From Amanita rubescens (lineage: Eukaryota; Basidiomycota; Agaricomycetes; Agaricales; Amanitaceae): DNA of 64,000 nt. Shown here piece by piece: positions 9,441-20,648 of this stretch. A program made the translations under genes and the position numbers. The first letter of the stretch is position 1. Each line of letters opens with the position of its first letter. The stretch covers positions 248,001 through 312,000 of the forward strand of contig WION01000011.1 of NCBI GenBank assembly GCA_015039365.1, read 5' to 3'. The notes under the pieces were generated by a model. That model ran no database searches. It was given only the letters and a program-made list of their open reading frames with translations, and was not told the DNA's origin.

Positions 9441-10911
9441 GCAACACTGACGTAAACTCCGAGTCTGGTTGCCTCATGTGGCTGTGTCCTTAGTAATGCA
9501 ACAACGTGAGAATATTACCATTTTCCTCGCGATCGCCCACAGTGACCACGACCCACCAACGCAGCCTGGGGTTGCCGATGCGCCCGATGTTCTGAACCAC
9601 GTTCTACGTATCACGGGGGAGGTGATTAGTCTCATAATAAACCAGATAGTGAGTTTCCAGTGTACGCTCAATCCAGCTCGCGTCTCTTAACTCTCCTTTG
9701 TTGCCAACCAGAGCTCCCGCGAAACCTCTCCTCCTTTCACAAATTGAAATTTAAAGTATGAGGGAAGGGCCCTCGGAATCAGCTTACAGCTCTTCGACCG
9801 CCCAATTCGCTTACCCAGCCATCGATTACCCCATCCGTTGTCTTGGCGCCATCCGGTCCGACAGTGACGTCCAATTGAAGTCGATAACCCAGATAACCAT
9901 CAATCTACTCTAAGCTTGTCCATTGATCGAGACCTCATTCTGTGGGACGAACAATGCCGAGTGCACGACGGTACCTCAGGCGGAAGCGGCTGGGATCCTT
10001 TGTGGACCACGGGTGACTTGGATGCTGCTTCAACTGGGCTTTGGAAGCTACTGCTGCGCTTTATCTCATCAGTTCGATGCCCAATGTTTATCCCTGCTTT
10101 CGTCTGCCGCCGGTGATGGACTCAGCGACGGCGCAACTTGACAAAAAGGACAATCGCAAAGACACGTATTGGGCAGGGTACCCAAGGAAGCGGCAAAAGA
10201 TTCATGCGATACAATCGGCAAAAACTCTGGACACATGAGGTCAAACTGACTCGGGTATTTCCCAACTGTGCAACCGAAATCAGGCACAGTATTTATTTTT
10301 TCTGCGGCTAGAAAATCGCTGCAGAATAAGACTGACACATATTGAACCTTGTTCAGAGCTGTAAGATGAAGCGAAGCACGTCCACAAGACGTTGACAGCA
10401 GACTTACAATAATCTCAAACTCTTCTCCTGATCGAATTGGTTATGGAATCCGAGCTTCTTCTGTCTATCCCGCGTCATGGAAAAGCAATCTACCCAAAAG
10501 GGACAGTGAAAACAAAATTAGATTCGTATGTGTCTCTTCTCTGAATGGAAAGCGGTTAGAAAAGCTGAGGCGCATTAATCCTTCTTGGGCAAGATAATGT
10601 TGAGCAAAGTAGATGAGGCACATCTAGGATCACGAGATGTTGACAGCAATTTTACCGATCCGGTAGTTTCACTTTATAACTTAATTCCTTTGTTCATCGG
10701 AATGCCTGCGCACAGCACGCTTCACGCAAATGTCATTTTCTCCGTTTTCCTTTTACGACCATTACTTGTATCCTTTCTTATGAATTCCGTGCTTGGTTAA
10801 AATAAAGGGAAAAAAGGCCGCATCAATGAAACCTTGTGACGAACCCTAGTTAGGCAACGACAGCTGCACGTGGTTCAAGAGCTGACATATCTCTAGTTTT
10901 CCAATACCAAT
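9441..10911. other. Spacer upstream of paralogue 3
   Basis: No gene seen. The part from about 9700 to 10900 is a diverged copy of 31.23-32.2 kb, the flank of the exon-1 relic at 32409. It includes the recurrent module gttgacagcagactta (about 10395). Confidence 0.4.
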
Positions 10912-11121
10912 GGTGAGCGGTCAGGGCATGTTAACGTCACGATTCACACCATGAAAGCGGTGGTTCGGGCAGACGTTCGATCATCCTGCGATGGTACGTT
11001 TCGCAATGCCGGCCGACCACAGCTTCCTGCCAGGCCCAAACGCTCACATAACTCAAGACCCCTACCTGTCTCCGATACGAGCGTTGGGCAGTCTGGATAT
11101 CGTAACAATAGCGATACTTAA
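10912..11121 (+). promoter_or_regulatory. Promoter of paralogue 3
   Basis: The distal box GGTGAGCGGTCAGGGC followed by gttaacgtcacgat spans 10912-10944. No clear proximal copy is seen. The TATA position carries TACTTAA (11115-11121) instead of TATTTAA. Confidence 0.45.
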
Positions 11122-11175
11122 CTTCGACTCCCAAGACGTCAACTTCAGACTCGTGTCTTGACATTGCCCTTCACA

Positions 11176-11702
11176 ATGCACTTCGCTTCGCTCGTCCTCG
11201 CCCTCTCTACCGCTATTGTCGCGTTGGCTGTTCCAACCAAGAGGGCCCTTGCCTATGACACGGTTTTCCTTGATCTCAACGCAGCAATCGAAGCTTCCGA
11301 CTATCTCACTTATACACTTACCGTCAACATCCCAGGTTAGGCTATTGCTCTTCATTCTTCTGACGATGTTTAATCGTGATTCCAGACTGCTTCTATGCTT
11401 GCGATGCGATCGATGGCTGCGGCTTCGTCAATAGTACGCCAATTCCTAATTCCCGAATAATATGATGTTAAACCCACTTTAGCTTACTTTGATGTCAATG
11501 GCAAGGTCGGCTATGATCCTTCTTGTAAATACCGACGTCCTCTAACCTGCTCGCGTAGAACGGAAGCAACCTTGTTACTTGCGCGATGTTCAAGACATGC
11601 CATAATGCTTCGGAGGCTACCAATCATGGCGGTCAGACGCAACCAGATGGAAAAGTCGACTATATCACTGGGAGTGACGGTTGGTGCCAATTCTCATACT
11701 AA
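11176..11702 (+). CDS. Paralogue 3: most divergent secreted six-cysteine protein
   Basis: Exons are 11176-11335, 11386-11433, 11483-11505 and 11559-11702; the product is 124 aa. The signal peptide is MHFASLVLALSTAIVALA, followed by VPTKR and then ALAYDTVFLDLNAAIEASDY. Exon 2 gives DCFYACDAIDGCGFVN and exon 3 TYFDVNGK. Exon 4 begins NGSNLVTCAMFKTCH, contains GGQTQPDGKVDYITGSDGWC and ends QFSY, two residues longer than most copies. An in-frame ATG lies 18 nt upstream (11158), but the conserved start is 11176. This is the most diverged member, together with the relic at 32409 that shares its flanks. Confidence 0.8.
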
Positions 11703-13335
11703 AATGAGGACGATCGGAGGTGCCATTGTGATGATGCCGTGCAGTCTAAAGCTTTGAGTCTGTACAAAATGCACTTGCTGTAATAGTATTTGTCTCCAAT
11801 TTAATCTCGAGAGTAGTGTCCGAGTCGTCGCACTTCAAACCCACCATATCATGTCTATTTAGGGAGACCATTAGCCAGCCCTGCTGCCAAACCTTTTTCA
11901 GGGAGTTACTAACCGGTTTGTGCATATGTAATGCACCTTACATACAAACGGGTACCTTCCCGGTTTTTAACATCACCGCACAATCGTCCCGGCACGGATC
12001 AACGCCACATATCGGCATGGTGTTAAAGGGGGTATGCTGGGGCATGGGGTAGGGTTCAAGCAAGTTGTGCGCTTAAGCCCGGGTCCAGATTTAGCAGCTT
12101 ATTCCACGTCTGTCCATCGGGATACATCCTGATACACGATGCCCCTATCAATGATCTGGCAGATCAACAAAGCTTCAGTTTGACGGCTTCCTTCGGAATT
12201 TCCAGCGATCATTCCCCCTGGGCGGGCGCGATGAGGTGCGATGGCGAGGCGGGTGCCGATGGGCATATCTGATGGAAGACCTGTGGAAGATTATGGATTT
12301 GTCATGCACGCGATTTCGTCATGGGCAAGCCGATGTACGTTATCCGATTAACGTCAAGTTATTTAAATAACTAAGGTTTGGAAAACGAAATGACGTTCCG
12401 CTGTCCTAGTAGGGCCGGCGTATGTCGGAGTTCATGAGAGTACATGGGATATCCGAGGTTCATCCGAGTCCGAGTCAAAGTACTATCGTGATTCAGGGTG
12501 CACTTGGTGCTAGCTCCCTGATCATTGTCTTGATGAGGATGGCAAGCATGTCACAACTTGTGACCTCCACGCGTTTGATCCTTTCTCAACGACACATCTC
12601 AACTCAGGAAGAAGTCATTTATGTATGATGGAATACTGCAGTAAAGGCGTTTCCACGAGTCGTCATGACTTATTCGCCCACTCACATAAGTCGGACCCTC
12701 GTTCCATACTCCACACTGGCAGGTTATCATGTCGTTATCTGATCAACGCCTTATTACAATGTCTTTTGTCTCTTCCTGTGTACCTCTCTGAACACATATT
12801 CAATGATTGAAAGACTTTTCCCTTTTGGGATCGGACCTCAACCAAGCTCTGTGTGCCAGCCCCGAGTTGGGTTAAATCAGTACGTACCGAGTCCATAGCA
12901 GCGAAAAAAAAAAACTTATATCTAGTTTTTCAACGACTACAGAGTTGAATACGACCAGTATACCTTGCTGGGCTACTTAACCTGTCCAGAAAGGTAATAT
13001 GCCAAACAAGCAGACATGCGATATGTTCTCACAACCGCAATATAGGTGAGTCCTTATTCGTTTTACCTGACGTATGCTGGACCTGGAATGACTTCGAAAC
13101 AGACTGAGCTGCACTCAGCTTTATCGAGTGACGTAATGTCAGGCTGAGTCGACCTTAAACTCCAGAAGTTGACAGTCTTATTTGTCTCAAACGTGTTTCT
13201 CGTTGGAACGATCATGGAATTCGTGCGTCCGCGCATATCTCGTTGACTCCAACAATGAAAAATAACTGTACTTTAGGCACGATGCTTACACATGTTTTAA
13301 AAATGACACTTCGGCACCCTGATTCTCTGGCATCA
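11703..13335. other. Spacer downstream of paralogue 3
   Basis: No gene seen. From 11820 to about 12330 it matches 32530-33010 (both include a cacggatcaacgcca block and ggtgttaaaggggg). Around 12650-12700 it carries a block recurring near 15650, 33450, 39570 and 55940 (cactcacataag). Confidence 0.45.
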
Positions 13336-13465
13336 GTGGTGAGCGGCCAGGGCATCTTAACGTGAGTTTTTGAATTGTCACTCGGTCGGAACGGATGATC
13401 GAATACCATATCGCAGGGTTGGCAGGTTATACGCAAAAATGGAATTTACAAACTAGAGACGTCCT
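13336..13465 (+). repeat. Orphan distal promoter block
   Basis: GTGGTGAGCGGCCAGGGC followed by catcttaacgt and then tcgcagggttggcaggttat up to aaactaga matches the distal promoter of paralogue 11 (34749-34880). No paralogue follows; unrelated sequence takes over at about 13470. It is probably left from a lost or displaced unit. Confidence 0.5.
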
Positions 13466-13995
13466 GGTAGTAATGAGTTCGTCGTATTCATCGTCTTCGC
13501 CTGCTCTCTCTCATCATCGCCGCCTCCTCCTCTATGCTCACGTACCTTCTCAAAAATGAATTTGCTCTCGTTGTACTACTGTTGGCTCGATGCACCTTAG
13601 ACGGAAGCGGCTGTCATCATTCGCGTACCAATGCCGAGTTAAGACCCCGGACTCTACGCCGTTTGACGGCCAATACCTCAAAGCCGACTTGATCGTTGAA
13701 GTGAGGTTCCCCAAGAAATTGCGAGCGGTCTAATAGTGACAGACAAGGTATAGTACGATTTTACCACCATTCGCAAGTCACCTGATCAAATTGGCTAGCA
13801 AAGGTTGACAGACAATCTGGTTCAATTTCATGCAAGCGTCTTCCGCTTCTCGCGCGTCTTCCCCTCGTCTCTGGACGCATTAAACCCTCGGTTATGTAAA
13901 TCAAGGGATGAAATGGACACCACCGCTGAAAACGATGAAACCGTTACTAGTCTGTTCGGCGCATAACTTGACACGCTGTTTCAATTGAAATCGAT
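13466..13995. other. Spacer
   Basis: No gene seen. Pieces around 13600-13700 resemble diverged sequence near 9950 and 31440 (gaccaaggctgag-type). Confidence 0.3.
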
Positions 13996-14224
13996 ATGCG
14001 GTTAGGGCATCTTAACGTCACAATACTACGTAACTGGTGGATTTTGAAGGACTGTTCAATTAGGACACTTACAGCATTGCCAACTCGTGAAGTGTACACA
14101 ATGCCGACAAAACGGAGCTTACAGGCTGGTTAGGTACACAAAACGACATTTGCACGTTCAGGGCTCCCCGATACGAGCAGCCTGGCAATGGCGAAAACAA
14201 AACATAAACAACAGCGATATTTAA
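13996..14224 (+). promoter_or_regulatory. Promoter of paralogue 4
   Basis: A degraded distal box (atgcggttagggcatc) keeps cttaacgtcacaat and tacgtaactggtgg (13996-14040). An ATAAACA motif and a TATTTAA box (14218-14224) follow, 64 bp before the ATG. Confidence 0.55.
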
Positions 14225-14281
14225 CCTGGCGTGCACGAAGTCAACTTCAGACTCGCGTCTTTGGATTCACCTACAGTCACA

Positions 14282-14804
14282 ATGCACTTCACTTCGCTCA
14301 TCCTCGCTCTCTCTACTGCTTTTGTCGCGTCGGCGACTCCGATATCCAAGAGAAGCCACTTCTACCCGACTTTCTATAATCTCGATGCAGCCACAGAGGC
14401 TCCTGACTACATCACTTATAAACTCGTCGCAACTACCCCAGGTAAGGCGCGGACACGCTTCGTTCAGGGCGGTGATTAATCTTGTTTTCTAGACTGTTTA
14501 GCGGCGTGTGACGCGGTCTCCGGCTGCAACTTCGTCAATAGTAAGTCAATTACTAATTTCAAGAGAAGCGAGGGACTAAGCTCCGTTTAGTTTATAACGA
14601 TGTCAATGGCAAGGTCCGCTTTCTCTTGTTCCCTTGTCAAATGACGCGCTCTGACGGTTTCCACAGAATGGAAGCACTTTGCTTACTTGCTCTATGTACA
14701 AGGATTGCCATTATGCTGATACCGCTACGAACAAAGGTGGTCAGACGCAGCCTGATGGTCAAGTTGACTATATCACCAATAGCGATGGTTGGTGCCAGAT
14801 CTAA
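14282..14804 (+). CDS. Paralogue 4: secreted six-cysteine protein, DAATEAPDY class
   Basis: Exons are 14282-14441, 14493-14540, 14591-14613 and 14667-14804; the product is 122 aa. The signal peptide is MHFTSLILALSTAFVASA, then TPISKR (Kex2-like site), then SHFYPTFYNLDAATEAPDYI. Exon 2 gives DCLAACDAVSGCNFVN and exon 3 VYNDVNGK. Exon 4 begins NGSTLLTCSMYKDCHYAD and ends QPDGQVDYITNSDGWCQI. It is closest to paralogue 11. The start is the ATG shared by the family; an upstream in-frame ATG at 14231 lies in the conserved leader. Confidence 0.85.
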
Positions 14805-16701
14805 ATGGGGCGATTGGAGGCGCCGTCGTGTAGTCTTACACCTTAAGCCTGTTCAAAGTCTGTTTTTGATGTAAATAGTAGGACTTCGTCATTTGTTCAG
14901 TTACAGTGCTCCATCATTTCTGTTTAATTCTTTCTTAAGACGATGACGTCTGGGTTCAAAATCAAAACAAAAAAACCAATATATATATTTGAGGCGTCGA
15001 AGCATTCAAGCACACCTTCCACCCTTTTTCGAGTTTAATGCCGGTAAGCTCCCAGTTCCGGCTACAACAGCAAGCCGCCTTTCAGCCATCTATCTCAGTT
15101 AGGTGCACAGGCCAACAAAAGCTAATAAACAAGGCATCCGTTAGCCTTTCGCATCAACGCGTGCCATCCCTGATCAACATTACATTGTTGGATTTTGGAT
15201 TCAGATTCCGAGTCGGCAATCTATTCCCGCGAATCGAGGTACTGTGGCCCAGCATTTCCTAGCCTAGGAGATCTAACGCTTCAAGTGATCGCTCCCGGGT
15301 GGTGCTAGCGCACTAATGAGCCGGGTGTACGAATTGAGGAATAAATGGAGTTGCACGCATACCTTCATCTCCTGAGCATGAGCAACTCTGAACCACGGCG
15401 ATCAAACAAATCCAGCGCAGTCCGCAACAAAAATCGTAAACCCAAATGCAGTCTTTCATGCAGGGCTTGTGAACTTCTCGCCCTGAAAGATGGATGTCAC
15501 ATGTCACATCTGTGAGTGTGACATTCGCATCGGCTTTGTCCACCTCCTCAGAGCGTTCGTTGTCTTCGTCAGCTAGCAATTTCAACCTTACCTCAGGAAG
15601 GAATCAATTGCGACAAAAGATATCGTAAATGGATTCCTGCTCTTCGCTATGACTTGCTCGCATACTCGCATAAGCCAGACTCGCCATTTCCATTCCGGCT
15701 GACGTGGACACGTCATCAAGTCTTTACCTCATCCTCATGTATCTGCACAAACTGCATCTGGATAGGACCAAAAGTCGCTATACGGATGAAAATGAGGCGT
15801 CGGACACTGAACCTGACAAGATCTGGTGCCTTGCCACTCTCTGCCACCCCTAGAAAATCCCCCGAATCGCTAGCATCAAACAGGGTGCTCAATGCGCATC
15901 CAACATTACCAAAGGAGCACGAACCTCTGCCCCGACCTCGAACTTGGGTGACGGGCCGAATGGCAACCTGGAATAGCTAGCTCGGATCCGAGCACGCGTG
16001 GCGTTAAAGAGGATGGGCGCCTCGGCGCCCGGTATGACGAGGGTTGAGAAGACAATTCAGTTGTTAATGAGAAGCGACTAAAATACCGTATGGAACCATT
16101 TTCTTTCACTTAGGCGTGAGCAAAGCTAATTTGGACCTCAGTCATTGACTATCAAGAGAGAGCCATTTGAAATTTGTGCGATTACGGGACACATTTTACA
16201 ATCACTACTATGACGTCAAGCGGAGCAAACGTGTGACACAACTGCAATAAATTGACAGCGATCTTACCATCTCAACTAGAAAGATTCCAGCGAAACAATG
16301 ACAGCGGTGTGGCATCTTTCGTACTTGAATAAAATATAACTATTTTCCCCTTCGAATTAGCTACGGAGTTTGTGCGTCCTCTGGACTCGCTCCACTCGAA
16401 ATACAGGATACAAAGGGCAAATATAGCCAAAAAGGGACGCTGACGCAAGTGTTTGACTATCCACGACAAGAAAATGGCTACATAAGAACGGATACGAAAG
16501 TAGACGTGAGGCACATTCTCAAGATCAACAGCGTTCTTGCATCTCAAAGTCGCCTGAAGAACCTGATACATGTCCCATGCCGTAGTCAATGAGATGCGGT
16601 CGCAGGCGTGTGAAACTCCAGCACACGGCGCGGCAATGAAACGTTTGCCACCCTAATTAGGTGTAAATCGGCATCTCGACATCCCTAGTTCTCCGACACG
16701 A
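14805..16701. other. Spacer downstream of paralogue 4
   Basis: No gene seen. It contains recurrent unit blocks: a degraded gatcaac block near 15170, the cactcgcataagccagac block near 15660, and a gttgacagcg module near 16252. An open frame at 15654-15980 lies within the recurrent block and lacks coding features. Confidence 0.4.
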
Positions 16702-16881
16702 GTGGTCAGCGGTCAGGGCGTTTGACGTAACATTTCCAGCCACGTAACGTTTTGAACGAAGATCGAGTGACTTTTGAAACGTCCCACAGAGCTGGGCGCG
16801 AAAGGGAGCTTACAGACTGCCTGGATGTAAAAGTCCCAAACGAGTGGTAGGCGTCCAGGGCACCATAACAGAGGTATTTAA
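16702..16881 (+). promoter_or_regulatory. Promoter of paralogue 5
   Basis: The distal box GTGGTCAGCGGTCAGGGC is followed by tttgacgtaac (16702-16731). A changed proximal box gtggtaggcgtccaggg lies near 16844. The TATTTAA box is at 16875-16881, 64 bp before the ATG. Confidence 0.55.
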
Positions 16882-16938
16882 CCTGAAGCGTAGGAGGTCA
16901 ACTTCAGACTCACGTCTTCATATCCACTCACAGTCGTT

Positions 16939-17463
16939 ATGCACTTCGCTTCGCTCATCCTCGCTTTCTCTGCTGCTTCCGTCGCATCAGCGACTGCGAT
17001 AGTCAAGAGAGGCGACTTCCACCTGGCTTTCCATGATCTCGACGCAGCCACGGAGGCCGCCGACTACATCACTTACCAACTCGTCGCAACTACCGACGGT
17101 AAGGCGCAGGCTCTATCTTCGTCCGGCGAATTTTTAATTCTGCTTCCAGATTGCCTCGCGGCGTGCGAGGCTGTCTCAGGCTGCACCTTCGCCAACAGTA
17201 AGTCAATTGCTAATTCGAGAAAAGCGAGAGACTAAGCTCCATTTAGGTTACCATGACGTCAATGGCAAGGTCTGCTTTTTCTTATCCCATTGTCAAATGA
17301 CGCATTCTGACCGTCCCCACAGGGTGGAAGCACTTTGCTTACTTGTTCGATGTACCAGAGTTGTCATAATAATGTTGCTTCCGCAACGAACACGGGCGGT
17401 CAGACGCAACCTGATGGTACGGTTGACTATATCACCGATAGCGATGGTTGGTGCAAGAAATAA
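16939..17463 (+). CDS. Paralogue 5: secreted six-cysteine protein
   Basis: Exons are 16939-17098, 17150-17197, 17247-17269 and 17323-17463; the product is 123 aa. The signal peptide is MHFASLILAFSAASVASA, followed by TAIVKR and then GDFHLAFHDLDAATEAADYI. Exon 2 gives DCLAACEAVSGCTFAN and exon 3 SYHDVNGK. Exon 4 starts GGSTLLTCSMYQSCHNNVAS, one codon longer than usual, and ends GTVDYITDSDGWCKK. The N-glycosylation sequon at the exon 3-4 junction (NGS) is GGS here. This copy is close to the consensus I recall for the wider mushroom family. Confidence 0.85.
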
Positions 17464-17912
17464 GGCGGTCGGAGGAGCCATAGTAGCGTTTTCGTTTTCT
17501 ACTCCGTATTCTCCTAGTAGACATGTCCGTTGATTATCCCTGCACATCGCTGTACGGATGTTGAAAATGATCTAATTTGTCACGGCACCCTCCATTGATT
17601 GTAACCACATCTTAACGCCTTCGTTGCGAGCATGAGCATCTTCCGGCTTTGGCTTGCCCACCTCGAAGACTGCATCCACAGTGCGCTCACGCCATCCATC
17701 AAATCAGCAATGCACCGGGATGTTTGACGTTTTATTTCTGCTATGTAGAGCGTAACATCCAGATCCAGATTGTCCTGTTGTTTGAATGCCCATCTGTGCA
17801 TCGACATGACTTGGTCCAGTCCTGTCCAACGCATTGTCATTATCTTCGTATTATCGTCGTAATAAGCATCCCTCGACTGTTCTCGAACATATTTGATAAA
17901 GGGTTTTGGACT
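17464..17912. other. Spacer between paralogue 5 and the HNH relic
   Basis: No gene seen on either strand. Open frames at 17580-17840 and 17649-18047 have no domain signature and overlap each other on opposite strands. Confidence 0.35.
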
Positions 17913-18560
17913 CTATGCGTTCATAGCAGCCACGGCATAGAAGAGATCAACAATGATAGCAGGTGGCCATTCGCCGGTGTCTTGTGGCTGCCGCGCATCA
18001 GAATTCTGGGGAGCGTGAATGGGGATCATGTGGCCAAGCTGAGGTAAGTTGACGAAATAGTGCAATGTAAGGCGACTGGCCGGGCTCTCTGATCGACTTT
18101 TTCGGTGGCTGGTAGGAATATCATCGACAGTCAAAGCAAAGTTAGGAGTCTATGAGATACTTGAGTTTCAGAATGGCCCTGGGTGGAAATAACAGCAGAC
18201 CTTCAGGAACGCTAATTCAGCAGCTCCAAGCAGGCTATGGAGTAGGACGGTTAACAGAAGTCCGTTCCGAATGTCGTTAATGTCATCGGCAGAATCATCT
18301 GTTCCACCTCGGTGACGGACGGCGTTCTAGATGTACTTGATTAAGTGAGAAAGTTGCGATAGAAGACTCGTACGGACGTACGTCGCTTCCCTTCGCAGTT
18401 TCGGATTGTCTCATCTGTTATCACGCAGGTCCCATCTCGCTCAACCACGTTAGTCTTAAAATCTCTTCGGCTGGTAGTTAAATGCGAAGCAGTTGATGTT
18501 CTGTCGTCCACTGCATTAACATCGACAAGGCGAGATTCATCTGAGAAGGTCAACAACGTT
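17913..18560 (-). pseudogene. Broken HNH endonuclease-domain gene
   Basis: The minus strand gives, in order, TTSRRDFKTNVVERDGTCVI then TDETIRNCE, matching the strand and first-cysteine part of fungal HNH nucleases. It then gives DDINDIRNGLLL followed by LLHSLLGAAELAFLK, and finally FALTVDDIP...SRLTLHYF and GEWPPAIIVDLFYAVAAMNA ending at a stop. The usual CEAxHIIPxxKG core with the catalytic histidines is missing: NCE runs straight into GKRR. A TAG interrupts the frame at 18327-18329 (KYI-stop-NAVRHRGG). The gene is therefore not able to make a working nuclease. The family is common in Agaricomycete genomes; its role there is unclear. Confidence 0.6.
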
Positions 18561-18699
18561 AGCTAAGTTTCATCTTGCGAAAATCCACCTTACCCTCTGA
18601 TGTGAAATAGTATGAACGGACCTCTTATCTTCTGTATAAGCCAGCTTTCGATGAGGAGAGGTAGCCTTCTCGTTCGTTGGACTAGAAAAGGCGAGTTTG

Positions 18700-19838
18700 A
18701 ACGTCTACGTATCACGTGATCTGGCAACTACCAATGGTTTCTCGTCAACAACACTGGACCCAGGTAACGTTTTGATTCACCACACCGAACAAGGCAATCA
18801 AACTGGGCTTTTAGTTGAAGTCAACATCTACGATGCTTACAACGCCTGACATTTGAAAGGTCAACCCGATAGCTACCGCGTGAAAATTTCCAAGTCCTCC
18901 ACTGTCCAGCCGACTTTCCCTGATCAGCCCATGATCAGGATGGCAGCAGAATATCAGGATAATAGGAACGGATGATATGCGCGATTTCGTCGCGAGAAAA
19001 CGCGCGTCATCATGATTTAATGCTAACGGTAAGTAACGCAGACGTGGAGCGTAACTTGTTTGAGTAACTAACTTAAGGTTTCGCACTGGGCGCCGAAGGA
19101 ATGTTACTACCGCGGCAGCGTTGATCGCCGGAAGCCAAAATCGGTGGAGTAAGGATACGATGGCGGGGTATAACAGCTTTGATGCTCTGGATACATAGCA
19201 GCATGGAAGCAGCGCATAAGATTGGGTTATCACGATTTCAGCACAGACTTGTGAGTGTTCATCAGCAGTGAATAAATTAAGTGCTGATTAGCCGATAAAT
19301 AACGTATTGTGTGTGTGTGATTTGTCGGGTATCACGACAGTCCCTTTTGCTTTCATGTCCCCCCACATTACAAGCGTGGACATTGTTCAACACCGCATAT
19401 GAGTGAACGTTTGAACCATGATCTGGAATGAAGCTGTCGTAAGATAGCGTCCCGATCAGATAAACGGGTGGGCTCAAGTTGCCGAATATGAACCCGAGAG
19501 AAGCCGCTCGTCACTTTTGATCCGTGCGGGATGGTATATGGGGATATGTACAAGGCGAGGATGTATGTACCCGTTTTGCCCGCCTACCACCTAACTGAGA
19601 TAAGACCCTGAAATTTAATGGCTTAGGGTTATGACGATAGCTTAGTGGACACGGAATAGAGTGAAGGAGTTGAAGGTGGGTCCGAACGACGCATTCATTT
19701 CTTCAATAAACCCACGCATGCATCATTGAATCAAACACTGAAACAGGAACAAAAGGACACATTTACTAGTACAACAAACTTGCGAAACATCTCGTAAGAC
19801 TACATGACATCAACACATCGATGTGCCCATTGCCTCGT
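18700..19838 (-). repeat. Inverted repeat-unit flank downstream of paralogue 6
   Basis: Read on the minus strand, this is the normal 3-prime flank of a unit: it includes the cacggatcaaaagtgac block (19505-19525) and a segment at 18810-19230 matching 43.2-43.65 kb. The 140-codon frame seen here is inside this repeat and shows no protein features. Confidence 0.5.
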
Positions 19839-20342
19839 TTAATACTTGCACCAACCATCGCTCTCGGTGATGTAGTCAAGAAGCCCAGAAGGTTGCGGCT
19901 GTCCACCCTTGTTGATAGCGGTATTAGAATAGTGGCACGTCTTGTACATAGAGCAAGTAAGATCTGGGCTGCCATTCTGTGCAAATCCGTTAGAACGCGT
20001 CGAATTGGACAAAAAAAGGAAAGACAGCTGACCTTGCCATTGACGTCGTGGTAAGCTAAAAGAAATTGAGTATCATACACATTTCTAAGTTGGAATTAGC
20101 TTACTGTTGACGAAATTGCAGCCGGCGACAGCATTGCACTTGAGGAAACAATCTACAATCACGAATAAATATCGAGCGAAAGAACATACAGAGAGCACCT
20201 TACCATAGATGGTTGGGACGAGTGTATAGGTGAGGTAGTCAGAAGCCTCGGTAGCTCCGTTGAGATTGAGGAAAGTGGGATAGTAGAAGGCCGATGCCGC
20301 GGTAGCAGCGGTGAGAGTGAGGAGGAGCGAAGAGAAGTGCAT
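19839..20342 (-). CDS. Paralogue 6: small secreted six-cysteine protein, no propeptide
   Basis: Exons (minus strand) are 20204-20342, 20105-20152, 20033-20055 and 19839-19976; the product is 115 aa. The signal peptide MHFSSLLLTLTAATAASA is directly followed by FYYPTFLNLNGATEASDYL. The remainder (DCFLKCNAVAGCNFVN, TYHDVNGK, NGSPDLTCSMYKTCHYSN, GLLDYITESDGWCKY) is the same as in paralogue 2. This is the second arm of a large inverted duplication with the 2.1-5.9 kb segment and is divergent to paralogue 7. Confidence 0.87.
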
Positions 20343-20402
20343 TGCGATGGTAAGACTAGTGTGTGAAGACTTGAGTCTGAGGTTAACGTCGTACGCGCCA
20401 GG

Positions 20403-20648
20403 TTAAATACCTCTGCTGTTTATGTTCTTCTGTTGTGACACCCTGACCGCTTACCACCCTAATCGGGAGCTAGGGGCACCGTTTCTTGAACATGTGCCCA
20501 AATGGTCTGTAAAGCCGCATTTTGCGACTCTTGTCATACATTTCACAAGTCACTGGATCTTCTATACTGAGTAGTAAATGACCGTTCAAGGCCCACCAGT
20601 TACGTAGAAGAGATTGCGACGTTAAGCTGCCCTGACCGCTTACAACTC
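20403..20648 (-). promoter_or_regulatory. Promoter of paralogue 6
   Basis: The minus strand has TATTTAA (20403-20409), a proximal GGTGGTAAGCGGTCAGGG (20441-20458), and a distal box near 20630-20648 with cttaacgtcgcaat and tacgtaactggtgg on its downstream side. Confidence 0.6.

Noticed and set aside
18811..19233. 140-codon minus-strand frame as a membrane protein
   Set aside because: It is inside the inverted unit flank, and the corresponding sequence near 43.5 kb is interrupted.
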